Shown: positions 1-9,070 of the stretch, one piece after another
Layout of the letters: every line of letters begins with the position of its first letter
Numbering within the stretch: position 1 is the first letter of the stretch
DNA from: Basidiobolus meristosporus CBS 931.73
Taxonomy: Eukaryota > Basidiobolomycota > Basidiobolomycetes > Basidiobolales > Basidiobolaceae
DNA length: 20,030 nt
Reading direction: 5' to 3'
Assembly (NCBI GenBank): GCA_002104905.1
Contig: MCFE01001014.1
Span: 1 to 20,030, forward strand
Program-made: the position numbers and the translations under genes
The notes under the pieces: generated by a model
Databases searched by the model: none
What the model saw: the letters and a program-made list of their open reading frames with translations, nothing else
Told to the model about the DNA's origin: nothing

Positions 1-877
1 TTTCAAGTTTCTCAAAACCCACAATACTAAGTATCTGAGGAATTAGCCATTTGGCCAGCAAGCAGACACATATTGCAAGAAGAGACAAAGCCAACCAGCA
101 TTCCTGCCAAATTTGTTAATTAGCTGCTTCCCACTTGTACCAAACATTGTAACTGAAAGATTGAAGGAAACTCACCAGCCATATGCTAGCTAAATTACAT
201 CTGAATATTAGTAGATTATCAGCTAAAAGTAACATGGATTTCAAGTTTGAGATTTTTGCAGTTATAAGATAATGACTGATTGTGCATTATTGAACTTTTC
301 TTATTAATAATTAATATGTTTGGACATTCTAACACTTCATTTTGCTGTGGGGGTATGGTGTAGTGGTCTCTTGCTTAATCCACTGAGTTTGTAAAAGAGG
401 ATGAAAACTCAGAGGTATACATTTGATTATTATGGAATCTTATCTCTAGGAATTAGATGAATTTTAGTCATTCTCCTCAAATAAGCAGATTAGATATGTC
501 CAGTCACCTGTGCCAAAGCATTAGTGTTTTCTCATTTGAGAGATCAATAGTAGCTTCCATATGTGTTAGAATATAGGTCATCTTGTATATCTATTCATCT
601 TTGAAACCCATTGCAATATGGTTCCATTTTGATCAGTGATCCTGCATCCAGAAGTTTCAAAACTGAAACTGAGTGCTACTGTCATGGCAAAGCCCAGATA
701 CAATGGACTCTTGCTATTTTCGGTACATAGAGTTTTTCTTTGAAGGTAAGTGTGTAGCTTCCTGTGTTACCTTGAGGCTAACTTTAATAGCACTCTATCC
801 AACTGCATCAAGGGTGCTGTTGTAACTCATCAAGACCTTGTCAATTGCAATAACTGGATGTTGCACATAAAGTTCTT
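1..877. other. AT-rich gene-free flank of the retrotransposon
   Basis: No gene, RNA or recognisable transposon domain is visible on either strand. By hand count there is a single CpG (721-722), the same extreme depletion seen on the other side of the retrotransposon, so the two flanks look like one old block split by the insertion. A short perfect inverted repeat (383-390 with 405-412, 14-nt loop) is present, with no sign of function. Confidence 0.7.
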
Positions 878-882
878 CTTTG
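878..882. repeat. 5-bp target-site duplication, left copy (CTTTG)
   Basis: CTTTG directly precedes the left LTR and is repeated directly after the right LTR at 5570-5574. A perfect 5-bp duplication is what a copia-type integrase leaves, and it shows that the element ends are correctly placed. Confidence 0.95.
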
Positions 883-1133
883 TGTTGTAAAAATTCGTAT
901 TTTCCACCTAAATATTCACCTAACTTAGTCACTTAGATCATCATCTTCAAATCCTAGAGAATACTGACCAAATTCCTTGTCGGGATTTACTTAGAATATT
1001 TTTACCAAAATACCAGGTACCCAGAACATGAAAATTCTCAAAGTTGTCCAAACAGCCCCAAACTTTGCACACATGTTCTTGGGACCTTCCTTAACCTATT
1101 CTACGTGTTTGTAATGCCAAGACCATGTAAAAG

Positions 1134-1141
1134 TATAAATA
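1134..1141 (+). promoter_or_regulatory. TATA box of the retrotransposon (TATAAATA)
   Basis: A strong TATA box in the 5' LTR; transcription would be expected about 30 nt downstream, near 1165. This matters for the gag-pol start: the open frame extends back to an ATG at 1105, but that ATG lies upstream of the predicted transcript start and would not be in the genomic RNA. The same box recurs in the 3' LTR at 5471-5478. Confidence 0.75.
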
Positions 1142-1155
1142 CTACTTTTACATTC

Positions 1156-1161
1156 AATAAA
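1156..1161 (+). terminator. LTR polyadenylation signal (AATAAA)
   Basis: AATAAA about 20 nt after the TATA box; the functional copy for the element transcript is in the 3' LTR at 5493-5498. The close TATA/AATAAA spacing implies a short R region or a signal that lies in U3 just before R. Confidence 0.6.
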
Positions 1162-1232
1162 TCATTAAGTGAAAACCACATAATCTACTTGTTCTCCCAA
1201 TCACTTCCAATATCTCCAAGACTCTTACAACA

Positions 1233-1244
1233 GGTTATGAGCCC
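1233..1244 (+). other. Primer-binding site complementary to the initiator tRNA-Met anticodon arm
   Basis: Immediately after the 5' LTR the sequence GGTTATGAGCCC is the reverse complement of GGGCTCATAACC, the anticodon stem-loop of fungal initiator tRNA-Met with its CAT anticodon. Most LTR elements prime from the tRNA 3' end. Priming from an internal anticodon-loop fragment is known for Drosophila copia and yeast Ty5. The pairing is seen here; use of the half-tRNA is inferred from those relatives. Confidence 0.8.
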
Positions 1245-4200
1245 CGAGCTGTCACTCTCTGCAATGTCTACTACTGCTATTACTGGAATTTTTCCCTCTG
1301 CTGAAAAGTTGGATGGATCTAACTACCAAGTGTGGAAGGTGAAGATGAAGATGCTGCTGCAAGAAAGAGGCCTTTGGGATATTGTCATGGGAGAAGAATG
1401 CCCTCCTAAAAACGTGGGAGAGGAAGCCTTAAAGTACCAGAAGAAAGAACAAAGTGCCTTTAACTGCATTTGCCTTAATGTCAAGGACAAATTGCTAATT
1501 CAATGCTCAAGAGCAAAAACGGCAAAAAATGCCTGGAAAGCATTAGAAGACACCTACCAGTCATGTTCAGCTGCCAAGAAAATGTATCTGAGAAGAAAAT
1601 TCTTTACTACAAAGATGCTGCCAGGAGAAGAAATGAAAAATCTAATTAACAGAATTACCCTGCTGGTAGATGAGATGGAATCTGTGGGCGTACCAACTAC
1701 TGATGAGGATGTGATAGTTACCATCCTGAATAGCCTGACAGACGAGTTTCAGGGCCTTGTATCAGCCCTAGAGTCCAGAACTGAAGATTTGACCTTAAAT
1801 TACGTATATGGAAGGCTCCTGGATGAAGAATTAAGAAAATCAAGCGCCAATAAGAAGGAAGAAGAAAATGCTTTAATAAGCAATGATAACCAACAAAGGA
1901 GGTACCCAAGACCCTACAAAGGCAACAGCAACCTATTTTGCAACTACTGCAAAAGGAAAGGACACACATCAGACCGGTGTTTCAAAAAGAGAGATTATCA
2001 GCAAAAGAAGCCTGAATATGGAAATGCTGCAACAACTGAAGATAGACTATTCATATCTGCACTAAATATGACCACAAACAAGGATTCTCAGACATGGTAT
2101 ATTGACTCTGGAGCTTCTCAACACTTTACACACCAAAAAGAACTTTTTACCCAATATCAAGAAATTCCAATTAAGAAGGTTTTCATGGGTGACGATAGAA
2201 CACTTGATGCAGTGGGAGAAGGAACTATCCAAGTAAACCTTAGAAGCAGTGAAGGAAGCCATACACTGATCTTTAAAGAAGTACTCTATGTACCAGAAAT
2301 AGCCAAGAACCTACTCTCTGTAAGCAAGGCCACAGCAGAAGGACTCAGTTTCAGTTTTGACAATTCTGGATGCAGGATCACTGATCAAAATGGTGCCCAT
2401 ATTGCTTCGGGCATCAGAGATCAGAACCTATACAAGTTGACTTATATTCCATCATATCTGGAAGCCAATATAAGTAACTTAAATGAAGAAACACCAATGC
2501 TTTGGCACAGGAGATTTGGACACATCAATTTTGATTATTTGCGTAAAATGATCAAAGATCAGCTAATTTCTGGAGTGAAAATTGATCCCCCAGCTATTTT
2601 GGAGCACTGTGAAGCCTGCATATATGGGAAACAAGCCAGACAACCGTTCAAGAGCTCTGGGTTAATCAAAACTAAGAAAAAATTCGATCTAATTCACTCA
2701 GATCTGTGTGGACCTATGCAAAATTTATCCTTAGGCGGGATGAAGTATTTAATCACTTTTATTGATGATTATACAAGATACACATGGGTCTACTTCATGG
2801 AGAGAAAGGAAGAAGCTCTGTCTAAGCTCAGGGAGTTCAAAGCCATGGTGGAGAGAGAAACTGGTGAAAAAATCAAGAAAATACGCTCTGACAATGGTGG
2901 AGAATATACCTCAAAACTCTTCATCCACTTCTGCAAAATTCATGGGATAAAGCAAGAGACTACTGTACCATACTCCCCACAGCAAAATGGAGTAGCAGAA
3001 CGAGCTAACAGATCAATAATTGATATGGCAAGATCTATGATCCATGATCAAAAATTATCCTATGATTTTTGGGCGGAATCAGTTGCCACTGCTGTATATC
3101 TTAAAAATAGGAGTTATAACAGAATACTTCGTGATTCTACTCCATTTGAAGCATGGTATGGATACAGACCAAGTGCAGAACATCTAAGAATATTTGGGTG
3201 TACAGCATATGCCAAAAAACTGGCCGGAAATCAGTCAAAATTTGAGCCAAAAAGTGTAAAATGCATATTTTTGGGCTACTGCAATGAGAGTAAGGCATAC
3301 AGACTCTACAATACCGAAGCAAAGAAGCTGATCAAGTCCAGGGATGTGTTGTTTGATGAAAATTCAAAATTTTCACAAAAAATGACATCAGATGATGACG
3401 AAAATTTGATCTCAAGTCCACCAATTGTCAGGATTGAATCAGAGCAAAACAATGAAAATTTTTTCACTCCAGAGGACTCTACAACCGTGGTTCAGCCAGA
3501 ATCAGTGCCCAGGAATATCCCAGAAGTGATCATTCCAGTATCAAATGCCCGGAGATCCAATCGGACAAGAAATAGCCCAAATTACTATATCAATGAGGGT
3601 ACAAACTTAGCCTATGCCTATTCAGTCCATGTTGATGAACCCCAGACTGTAAAAGAGGCCCTAAATAGCCCTCAGACGAAGTTTTGGAGATCTGCAATGA
3701 CTGAGGAATATCAGGCCCTGATGGAAAATCAAACTTGGGACTTAGTCAAATTACCAATCAACCGAAAATCAATTGGATGCAGATGGGTCTTCAAGACAAA
3801 ATACAAGGCTGATGGTACAATTGAAAGATACAAAGCAAGACTTGTAGCCAAAGGATACTCTCAAACAAAAGGACTTGACTATACTGAGACCTTTGCACCG
3901 GTAGCCAAGTTTAATTCCATCAGATTAATATTGGCTATTGCAGCCAAATATAAGTTTTTTATTCATCAAATGGATGTAAAAACTGCATTTTTGAATGGAG
4001 AACTTGATGAGGACGTGTATATGGACCAGCCTGATGGTTTTGTTGACCAAGATAACCCCCATTTGGTCTGCAAGCTTAAAAAGTCACTATATGGTCTCAA
4101 ACAATCACCAAGAGCCTGGAATTGCAAGATAGATTCTTATTTGGAATCTTTGAGTTTCAAAAGGAGTAATGCTGACTATAGTATATACTATAAGCCAGAT

Positions 4201-5208
4201 AGAGCAAATCCAGTTCTATTAGCTCTATATGTGGATGATCTTATTATAGCCGCCAATAACCTAGAAACATTGGAAGAGACTAAATCCAGCCTATCTAAGG
4301 AGTTCAAGATGTCCGATCTAGGAGAACTTAGTTACTACTTAGGGATTAAGTTCTCCATAGACAGAAGTACCCAGACTATTACCCTAAGCCAATCCAAGTA
4401 TATTCAAGATATACTAAAGAAGTACAAAATGGAAGACTGTAAACCGGCAGCTACCCCAATGGAGACAAACCTTAACTTGGTCAAAACTCAACCAAATCAA
4501 GAGAGCTTGGTGCCATCTGAAAGCCCTGACTTTCCTTATCAATCTATGGTCGGCAGTCTGATGTATATCATGCTTGGAACACGTCCAGATATCTCATATT
4601 CAGTGGGAGTTGTCAGCCAACATAATCAGAATTATGGATCTGATCATATTGCAGCAGTTAAGCGGATTTTTAGATACCTAAAAGGAACTGCTGATATCTG
4701 TTTAAGATACACTTATAAGGATTCAGAACAGGATCTTGTGGGATACTCTGATGCTGATTGGGGACAAAATTTAGAAGACAGAAGATCCACCACAGGATAC
4801 ACCTTTCTTTACTGTAAAGGAGCCATTTCATGGAATTCAAGAAAGCAACCAACCGTAGCACTTTCTACTACAGAGGCAGAGTATATGGCAGCCTGTGAAG
4901 CTACAAAAGAAGCAATGTGGTTAAGAAAGCTCTTTACAGATTTAGGCCTATGTCAAAAAACGCCTATTACTTTATTTCAAGATAATCAAGGATGTATACA
5001 ATTAGGTAGAAATCCAACTTTTCATGCTAGAACCAAGCACATAGATATTAGACATCATTTCATACGTGAAGCTATAGAGAATAACTTAGTTAGCTTAGTT
5101 TACTGTCCTACAGATGAAATGATTGCAGACATATTTACCAAACCATTAGCTAGAGACAAGTTTGAATATCTTAGGTCAAAATTAGGACTAGTCAGTATGA
5201 ACATTTAG
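1237..5208 (+). CDS. Copia gag-pol polyprotein (1,323 aa)
   Basis: One frame encodes all retrotransposon proteins. From the chosen start, domains in order are: a gag region (UBN2-like, beginning with a DGSNYxxWK motif), a CCHC zinc knuckle at residues 235-248 (nt 1939-1980), an aspartic protease with DSGA at 290, a GAG-pre-integrase HHCC zinc finger, an integrase core with D489, D552 and E588 (exact DD35E spacing), a copia-type reverse transcriptase with YVDD at 998-1001 (nt 4228-4239), and RNase H starting near D1172 with the SDADW, STTEAEY and TKHIDIRHH motifs. The start at 1237 is the first ATG after the predicted transcript start and lies inside the primer-binding site; the next in-frame ATG is 1264. 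All catalytic residues are present, so it looks competent. How Gag is made in excess without a frameshift or stop is not visible in the sequence. Confidence 0.95.
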   Translation: MSPELSLSAMSTTAITGIFPSAEKLDGSNYQVWKVKMKMLLQERGLWDIVMGEECPPKNVGEEALKYQKKEQSAFNCICLNVKDKLLIQCSRAKTAKNAWKALEDTYQSCSAAKKMYLRRKFFTTKMLPGEEMKNLINRITLLVDEMESVGVPTTDEDVIVTILNSLTDEFQGLVSALESRTEDLTLNYVYGRLLDEELRKSSANKKEEENALISNDNQQRRYPRPYKGNSNLFCNYCKRKGHTSDRCFKKRDYQQKKPEYGNAATTEDRLFISALNMTTNKDSQTWYIDSGASQHFTHQKELFTQYQEIPIKKVFMGDDRTLDAVGEGTIQVNLRSSEGSHTLIFKEVLYVPEIAKNLLSVSKATAEGLSFSFDNSGCRITDQNGAHIASGIRDQNLYKLTYIPSYLEANISNLNEETPMLWHRRFGHINFDYLRKMIKDQLISGVKIDPPAILEHCEACIYGKQARQPFKSSGLIKTKKKFDLIHSDLCGPMQNLSLGGMKYLITFIDDYTRYTWVYFMERKEEALSKLREFKAMVERETGEKIKKIRSDNGGEYTSKLFIHFCKIHGIKQETTVPYSPQQNGVAERANRSIIDMARSMIHDQKLSYDFWAESVATAVYLKNRSYNRILRDSTPFEAWYGYRPSAEHLRIFGCTAYAKKLAGNQSKFEPKSVKCIFLGYCNESKAYRLYNTEAKKLIKSRDVLFDENSKFSQKMTSDDDENLISSPPIVRIESEQNNENFFTPEDSTTVVQPESVPRNIPEVIIPVSNARRSNRTRNSPNYYINEGTNLAYAYSVHVDEPQTVKEALNSPQTKFWRSAMTEEYQALMENQTWDLVKLPINRKSIGCRWVFKTKYKADGTIERYKARLVAKGYSQTKGLDYTETFAPVAKFNSIRLILAIAAKYKFFIHQMDVKTAFLNGELDEDVYMDQPDGFVDQDNPHLVCKLKKSLYGLKQSPRAWNCKIDSYLESLSFKRSNADYSIYYKPDRANPVLLALYVDDLIIAANNLETLEETKSSLSKEFKMSDLGELSYYLGIKFSIDRSTQTITLSQSKYIQDILKKYKMEDCKPAATPMETNLNLVKTQPNQESLVPSESPDFPYQSMVGSLMYIMLGTRPDISYSVGVVSQHNQNYGSDHIAAVKRIFRYLKGTADICLRYTYKDSEQDLVGYSDADWGQNLEDRRSTTGYTFLYCKGAISWNSRKQPTVALSTTEAEYMAACEATKEAMWLRKLFTDLGLCQKTPITLFQDNQGCIQLGRNPTFHARTKHIDIRHHFIREAIENNLVSLVYCPTDEMIADIFTKPLARDKFEYLRSKLGLVSMNI

Positions 5209-5210
5209 CT

Positions 5211-5219
5211 GAGTGGGAG
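5211..5219 (+). other. Polypurine tract of the retrotransposon
   Basis: GAGTGGGAG lies directly against the 3' LTR and two codons after the gag-pol stop. It fits the plus-strand primer position, though the T in the middle makes it an imperfect tract. Confidence 0.7.
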
Positions 5220-5569
5220 TGTTGTAAAAATTCGTATTTTCCACCTAAATATTCACCTAACTTAGTCACTTAGATCATCATCTTCAAATCCTAGAGAATA
5301 CTGACCAAATTCCTTGTCGGGATTTACTTAGAATATTTTTACCAAAATACCAGGTACCCAGAACATGAAAATTCTCAAAGTTGTCCAAACAGCCCCAAAC
5401 TTTGCACACATGTTCTTGGGACCTTCCTTAACCTATTCTACGTGTTTGTAATGCCAAGACCATGTAAAAGTATAAATACTACTTTTACATTCAATAAATC
5501 ATTAAGTGAAAACCACATAATCTACTTGTTCTCCCAATCACTTCCAATATCTCCAAGACTCTTACAACA
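5220..5569 (+). repeat. 3' LTR of the copia element
   Basis: 350 bp, read side by side with 883-1232 without finding a difference. It begins twelve bases after the gag-pol stop codon and is followed by the CTTTG duplication. Confidence 0.96.
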
Positions 5570-5574
5570 CTTTG
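5570..5574. repeat. 5-bp target-site duplication, right copy (CTTTG)
   Basis: Partner of 878-882. Confidence 0.95.
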
Positions 5575-7859
5575 TAGGTAAAGTGGTTAGATGCTCAAAA
5601 GTGAGATTATGACATCTGACAATCCTTGTTTGTTGTCATCCTACTGCAAGTTTGAATTTTGGTAATTATCAGACTATGCTATTCAACATTGGGACTACAT
5701 TGATCAACAAGATTCCTGTATGAATAACAAAAATGCCTCCCTAGTTGGTGCAGCAGTCATATTGTTGCTACATACACTCTACAAGAAAATCTATGATTCT
5801 GGCACTTTATTTTTACTGGGAATTTTTATGCCCCAAGCCCTTACCACTGCCAGAACACATTAATATTGGCTTCATTATGGCAATAGATGTGCACTGCGGC
5901 CATCCAAGCATACCCCATGCAGGGAAGGTGCAAGCTTTGATGGAGAAAACAGCCATTGGTAATGTATATAGAAGTATGGATACAGGTTGTCACAGTGGAT
6001 TGACAGAGTTGGGGATATGAGTGCTCCACCAGGCAACAGGACTTATACATGTGTCTTAGTGGTCATGCTTTAGCCCAGTCATGTTGAAATCAAGAGCAAT
6101 TGGTGAGAGATCCAGAGTAGGGAAAGTGCCCACATGGAGTTTTGGTTTATTTTGGAATCCATTGAGCTTATGGTTTCTAATCACCACTGAGTCTTGAAGA
6201 TCTAGGGATGACTATCTTAGCAAGAGTCACCATTGCTTATACAAGCCAAGCTACTGGTTTGGCCTCTCTGACATCTGGAAAGGCAGGCAGTAGTATCTCT
6301 GGAGCATGTATCCCTGCAACCATTTTCAGCTTTGGCATAAAAAAATTCTGCCCATCTTTCTCCCTGATACCCCTAACAAAGTAAAGCTTGTGAAAATGGA
6401 AAGCTTAGGCTGTGTAGTAAGCTCTCAACTGTATCATACTATGCCAATCCAATGCTTGATTCAATGCTTTACTAGAGATTGAAGTACTTATGTACCAAGC
6501 TTGACAAGTACAAGTCCAATTCAAGCTCTGACAACTCATTAATTGATTTAGTAGGTACTATTGCCAGAAGAGAGAGAGGTGTTACTGCACAGTCATTGAT
6601 TGTGAAGGGGTGCATTGCCCTGATGGCTACAAGAGTTATATTCCAGTCCAGAGCAGTACTCTTCCTGATGGTTAGCTTTCTGTAAGGATTACTATATATA
6701 TGGGATGCCTTTGGATTATATTACAGGTCACCATCTCAAGTTATAGAATTTTGTAAATCAGATATGATAGTGGACACACATAGTGGTGCTTATATATTAT
6801 TGTACATGAGAGGCATATTCCATTCTGTCTTAGCCATCAGATAGAGTATTTGCACCTTATGTCTTAGCTCTGAGTGCCTAAGCTACAAATAGCTATTCAG
6901 CTACACTGATGTTGAATGATGTTTTGAATTCAAGGATACTAATGCACTCTGCACACTTATTATTCAGCCCGCTTTGCATGGAAGATTACATTGCACAATG
7001 TCTGCAATTAGAAATGAGCATTTTCCACACTTATTTGACAACAAGCACATGGGTATAGTTGGCAATATTCAAGTTCATGTACTCTTTTTGCAAAATATGA
7101 GAAAATTTTGAATGATATTGAAGGCATCATTGACCAGAGTGCCCTCATAATTCACACTTTGAAGTGAAACCTACACTGTATATTCTTGGTACTAGGAGGC
7201 AAAGTAGCAAATGGTGAGGCACCCAGGATAAATCAATCTAGCCTGCATAAAGCTAATTGAGTAGGATCAAGAAGGCAATTTAAATGGGCAAATAAGCATG
7301 AGACTCCACTAGCTAGTCATGCAGCTCACCTTCCTCTTGCTAGTTTGTGTCATTACTTTGTTGCAAGCCATTTCTGTTACCATACTTTGTGACTCCTAGG
7401 TAGGCTACAACAATGAGTCATGAGTCAGACAACTTGATTCTTATTATCAGGACACTTTGGTCCCCTGCCAAGAATACTAGCCATCAATTGAGGATGGGGA
7501 TGATTGAGTAAGCCAATGCAAACAAGCAAGACTTTGGGTAAGCAGCCAGGATTTGATATTTCCAATTCTCAACCATCCCATGCCTTGTCCAACTCAAACC
7601 AGTTTGACCAAGCGCAAGTTGTTGATCAAACCCTCTGGTAGCCACAAATTATTGTTACTCAGCTGGCAGTAGAGGAGGGTACTTAGAGTGCTCATTGCCA
7701 CTTCAAGGTTAGATATTTCAGTGGAAACAGACATTAAGTCTGGTAAAAGTAAATTTACAAAATAAAATGAGTAACATATGACTAGTTATAGTCAAGCATT
7801 TGCTGCTATGTACACACAGGAATAACATCCCTTATTGTGGTAAATGATGGCATTATTTG
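5575..7859. other. CpG-depleted, gene-free DNA
   Basis: About 2.3 kb with no open frame of convincing length, no RNA gene and no LTR or domain I can identify. Only three CpG dinucleotides were found by hand (5897, 6970, 7613), where roughly ninety would be expected at a G+C near 40%. The text is rich in TG and CA. This is the pattern left by long-term methylation and deamination of repeats, so the stretch is probably decayed transposon sequence, but I could not name a family. Confidence 0.6.
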
Positions 7860-8570
7860 CGCTGAAGAGAAATATGGGCAGCTGTGATAGAACCCTAGAT
7901 TTACACTGAGGCCAACATTCCGGTGCATGTGTTTTACACGTTACAGGTACACACTTGTATTAGTATCATAATTGTGGGCGTGAGTATTAGATATTCGCTT
8001 ACATACCCGCTTACATACTAAAATATCAAGCCTCAGTCCTGAATAATTCTGACCTTCACCGAAAATGATGATATTAGAGAGAATAGTTAAACTCCATTGT
8101 AATATCCATGACAGTGTCACACGTTTGATCGCAAATATCCGAGATTGATGCTCTGCATGATAGCACCATTAGTAACTCGATTGTTGTGTTATACTCAGCA
8201 TTACTGCATGTCACTGATATGGTTCAATATCCCGTTGATCCTTGCCACTGGCTTTTTAACTGGATGTTACTTAACATTTGTACTTCTCATCAGTGCCAAA
8301 GAGTAGTTACTAAATATTCCTGTTTGTAGTATCCGATAATGCAATATTTAGTGAGGCTAGCTAAATAATCTATGGTCTGCTACATTAATACAAAGATGCC
8401 AAGTGTATCAACTATGTGGATGCATATTTCTATGTATCTTTCTGTACATATCATTAACTCATGGACCATTATACCAGCTTTTTGCACGTATTAAGCACCA
8501 ATGGGCAATCCAGTTAAGTAATCAAACAAAGTTAGTGTTAATAAAGCACTAGTCAATGTTGCTATCCATA
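7860..8570. other. AT-rich intergenic DNA with normal CpG
   Basis: No gene seen. CpG reappears abruptly at 7860 (about fifteen in the next 740 bp). An 11-bp direct repeat, CGCTTACATAC, occurs at 7996-8006 and 8008-8018 (12-bp period). Confidence 0.55.
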
Positions 8571-8792
8571 TTTATTGGAAACAGTCGGTGGATTCCATTA
8601 AAAATGGGAGAAAATAGAGAAACGTGGTGCTACCTTGTGATTCATGAAAGCGGGCAGTGCAATGACCAGGCGACGAAGGGTTAGGTATGAAGCATACAGT
8701 TGTATTCGATAAGCAACTACACTAAACTGCAAAAGAAATGTATCAATACTTACCGTGGGACATTGTGAATCATGGCAAAAAAATGTCGACAA
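8571..8792 (-). other. Possible small minus-strand transcript, unidentified
   Basis: A 64-codon minus-strand frame runs from an ATG at 8792 to a TAA at 8598, followed by an AATAAA signal (8576-8571). Inside it are a consensus donor GTAAGT (8753-8748) and a pyrimidine-rich acceptor ending GCAG (8727), which would bound an in-frame intron of only 27 nt. That is too short for a normal fungal intron, so either the signals are chance or the true gene model differs. The product matches no family I recognise. It lies about 230 bp beyond the 3' poly(A) signal of the GH18 gene on the same strand. Confidence 0.2.
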
Positions 8793-9025
8793 AGTGACTC
8801 ATACTACGACTTTTCAAGCATGGGCTTGCAGCGTGCACACAGGAATGGCACTTACTTTACGTAGGTTGTTATTTCATAGTCATTATGATGTTCATCAGAA
8901 ATATATATATATTGCCATCGATTTCCTTTTCTCCAAAGTTATGGGATTAGGCCACAAAATCGAGGGAGAATTTTCTCCTTTATTGACATCATCTGCCTAG
9001 TATTTCTATCAATCGATCCAAGCCC

Positions 9026-9031
9026 TTTATT
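9026..9031 (-). terminator. Poly(A) signal of the GH18 gene (AATAAA)
   Basis: AATAAA on the minus strand, 40 nt past the GH18 stop codon. A second copy follows at 8984-8979. Between the first signal and the stop codon lies a perfect palindrome TCACGTGA (9051-9058), an E-box/Cbf1-type site. Confidence 0.65.
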
Positions 9032-9070
9032 GTGGCATCCTCTGTGCTCCTCACGTGATACGCCGAATCA

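Larger units (their letters stand above)
883..1232 (+). repeat. 5' LTR of the copia element
   Basis: 350 bp, starting TGTTGTAA and ending TTACAACA, an 8-bp perfect terminal inverted repeat with the usual TG...CA ends. It appears identical to 5220-5569 when read side by side. It contains a TATA box (1134-1141) and an AATAAA signal (1156-1161), placing the U3/R boundary near 1165. Confidence 0.96.
883..5569 (+). mobile_element. Complete Ty1/copia (Pseudoviridae) LTR retrotransposon
   Basis: A 4,687-bp element with two 350-bp LTRs that look identical, a primer-binding site, one gag-pol frame, a polypurine tract and a perfect 5-bp target duplication. The domain order (gag, CCHC knuckle, protease, integrase, reverse transcriptase, RNase H), with integrase before reverse transcriptase, is diagnostic for the copia superfamily rather than gypsy. 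No frameshift or stop interrupts the coding region. Identical LTRs mean little time since insertion, because both are copied from one template at integration. It sits in a strongly CpG-depleted block, while the element itself keeps roughly forty CpGs (hand count), which again suggests it is younger than its surroundings. Confidence 0.97.

Noticed and set aside
346-420. tRNA-like text (TGGTGTAGTGG resembles an A box).
   Set aside because: No B box follows at a usual distance and no acceptor or T stem can be paired. At most a relic of a tRNA-derived sequence.
1105-1236. Extension of gag-pol upstream to the ATG at 1105 (44 extra residues).
   Set aside because: This ATG lies in the LTR upstream of the TATA box at 1134, so it is absent from the predicted genomic RNA; the frame is open there by chance.
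5745-6020. A 91-codon frame whose GHPSIPH...C pattern loosely recalls an integrase zinc-binding domain.
   Set aside because: Cys/His spacing does not fit, no retroelement motif continues downstream in any frame, and the CpG-depleted context suggests decayed DNA.
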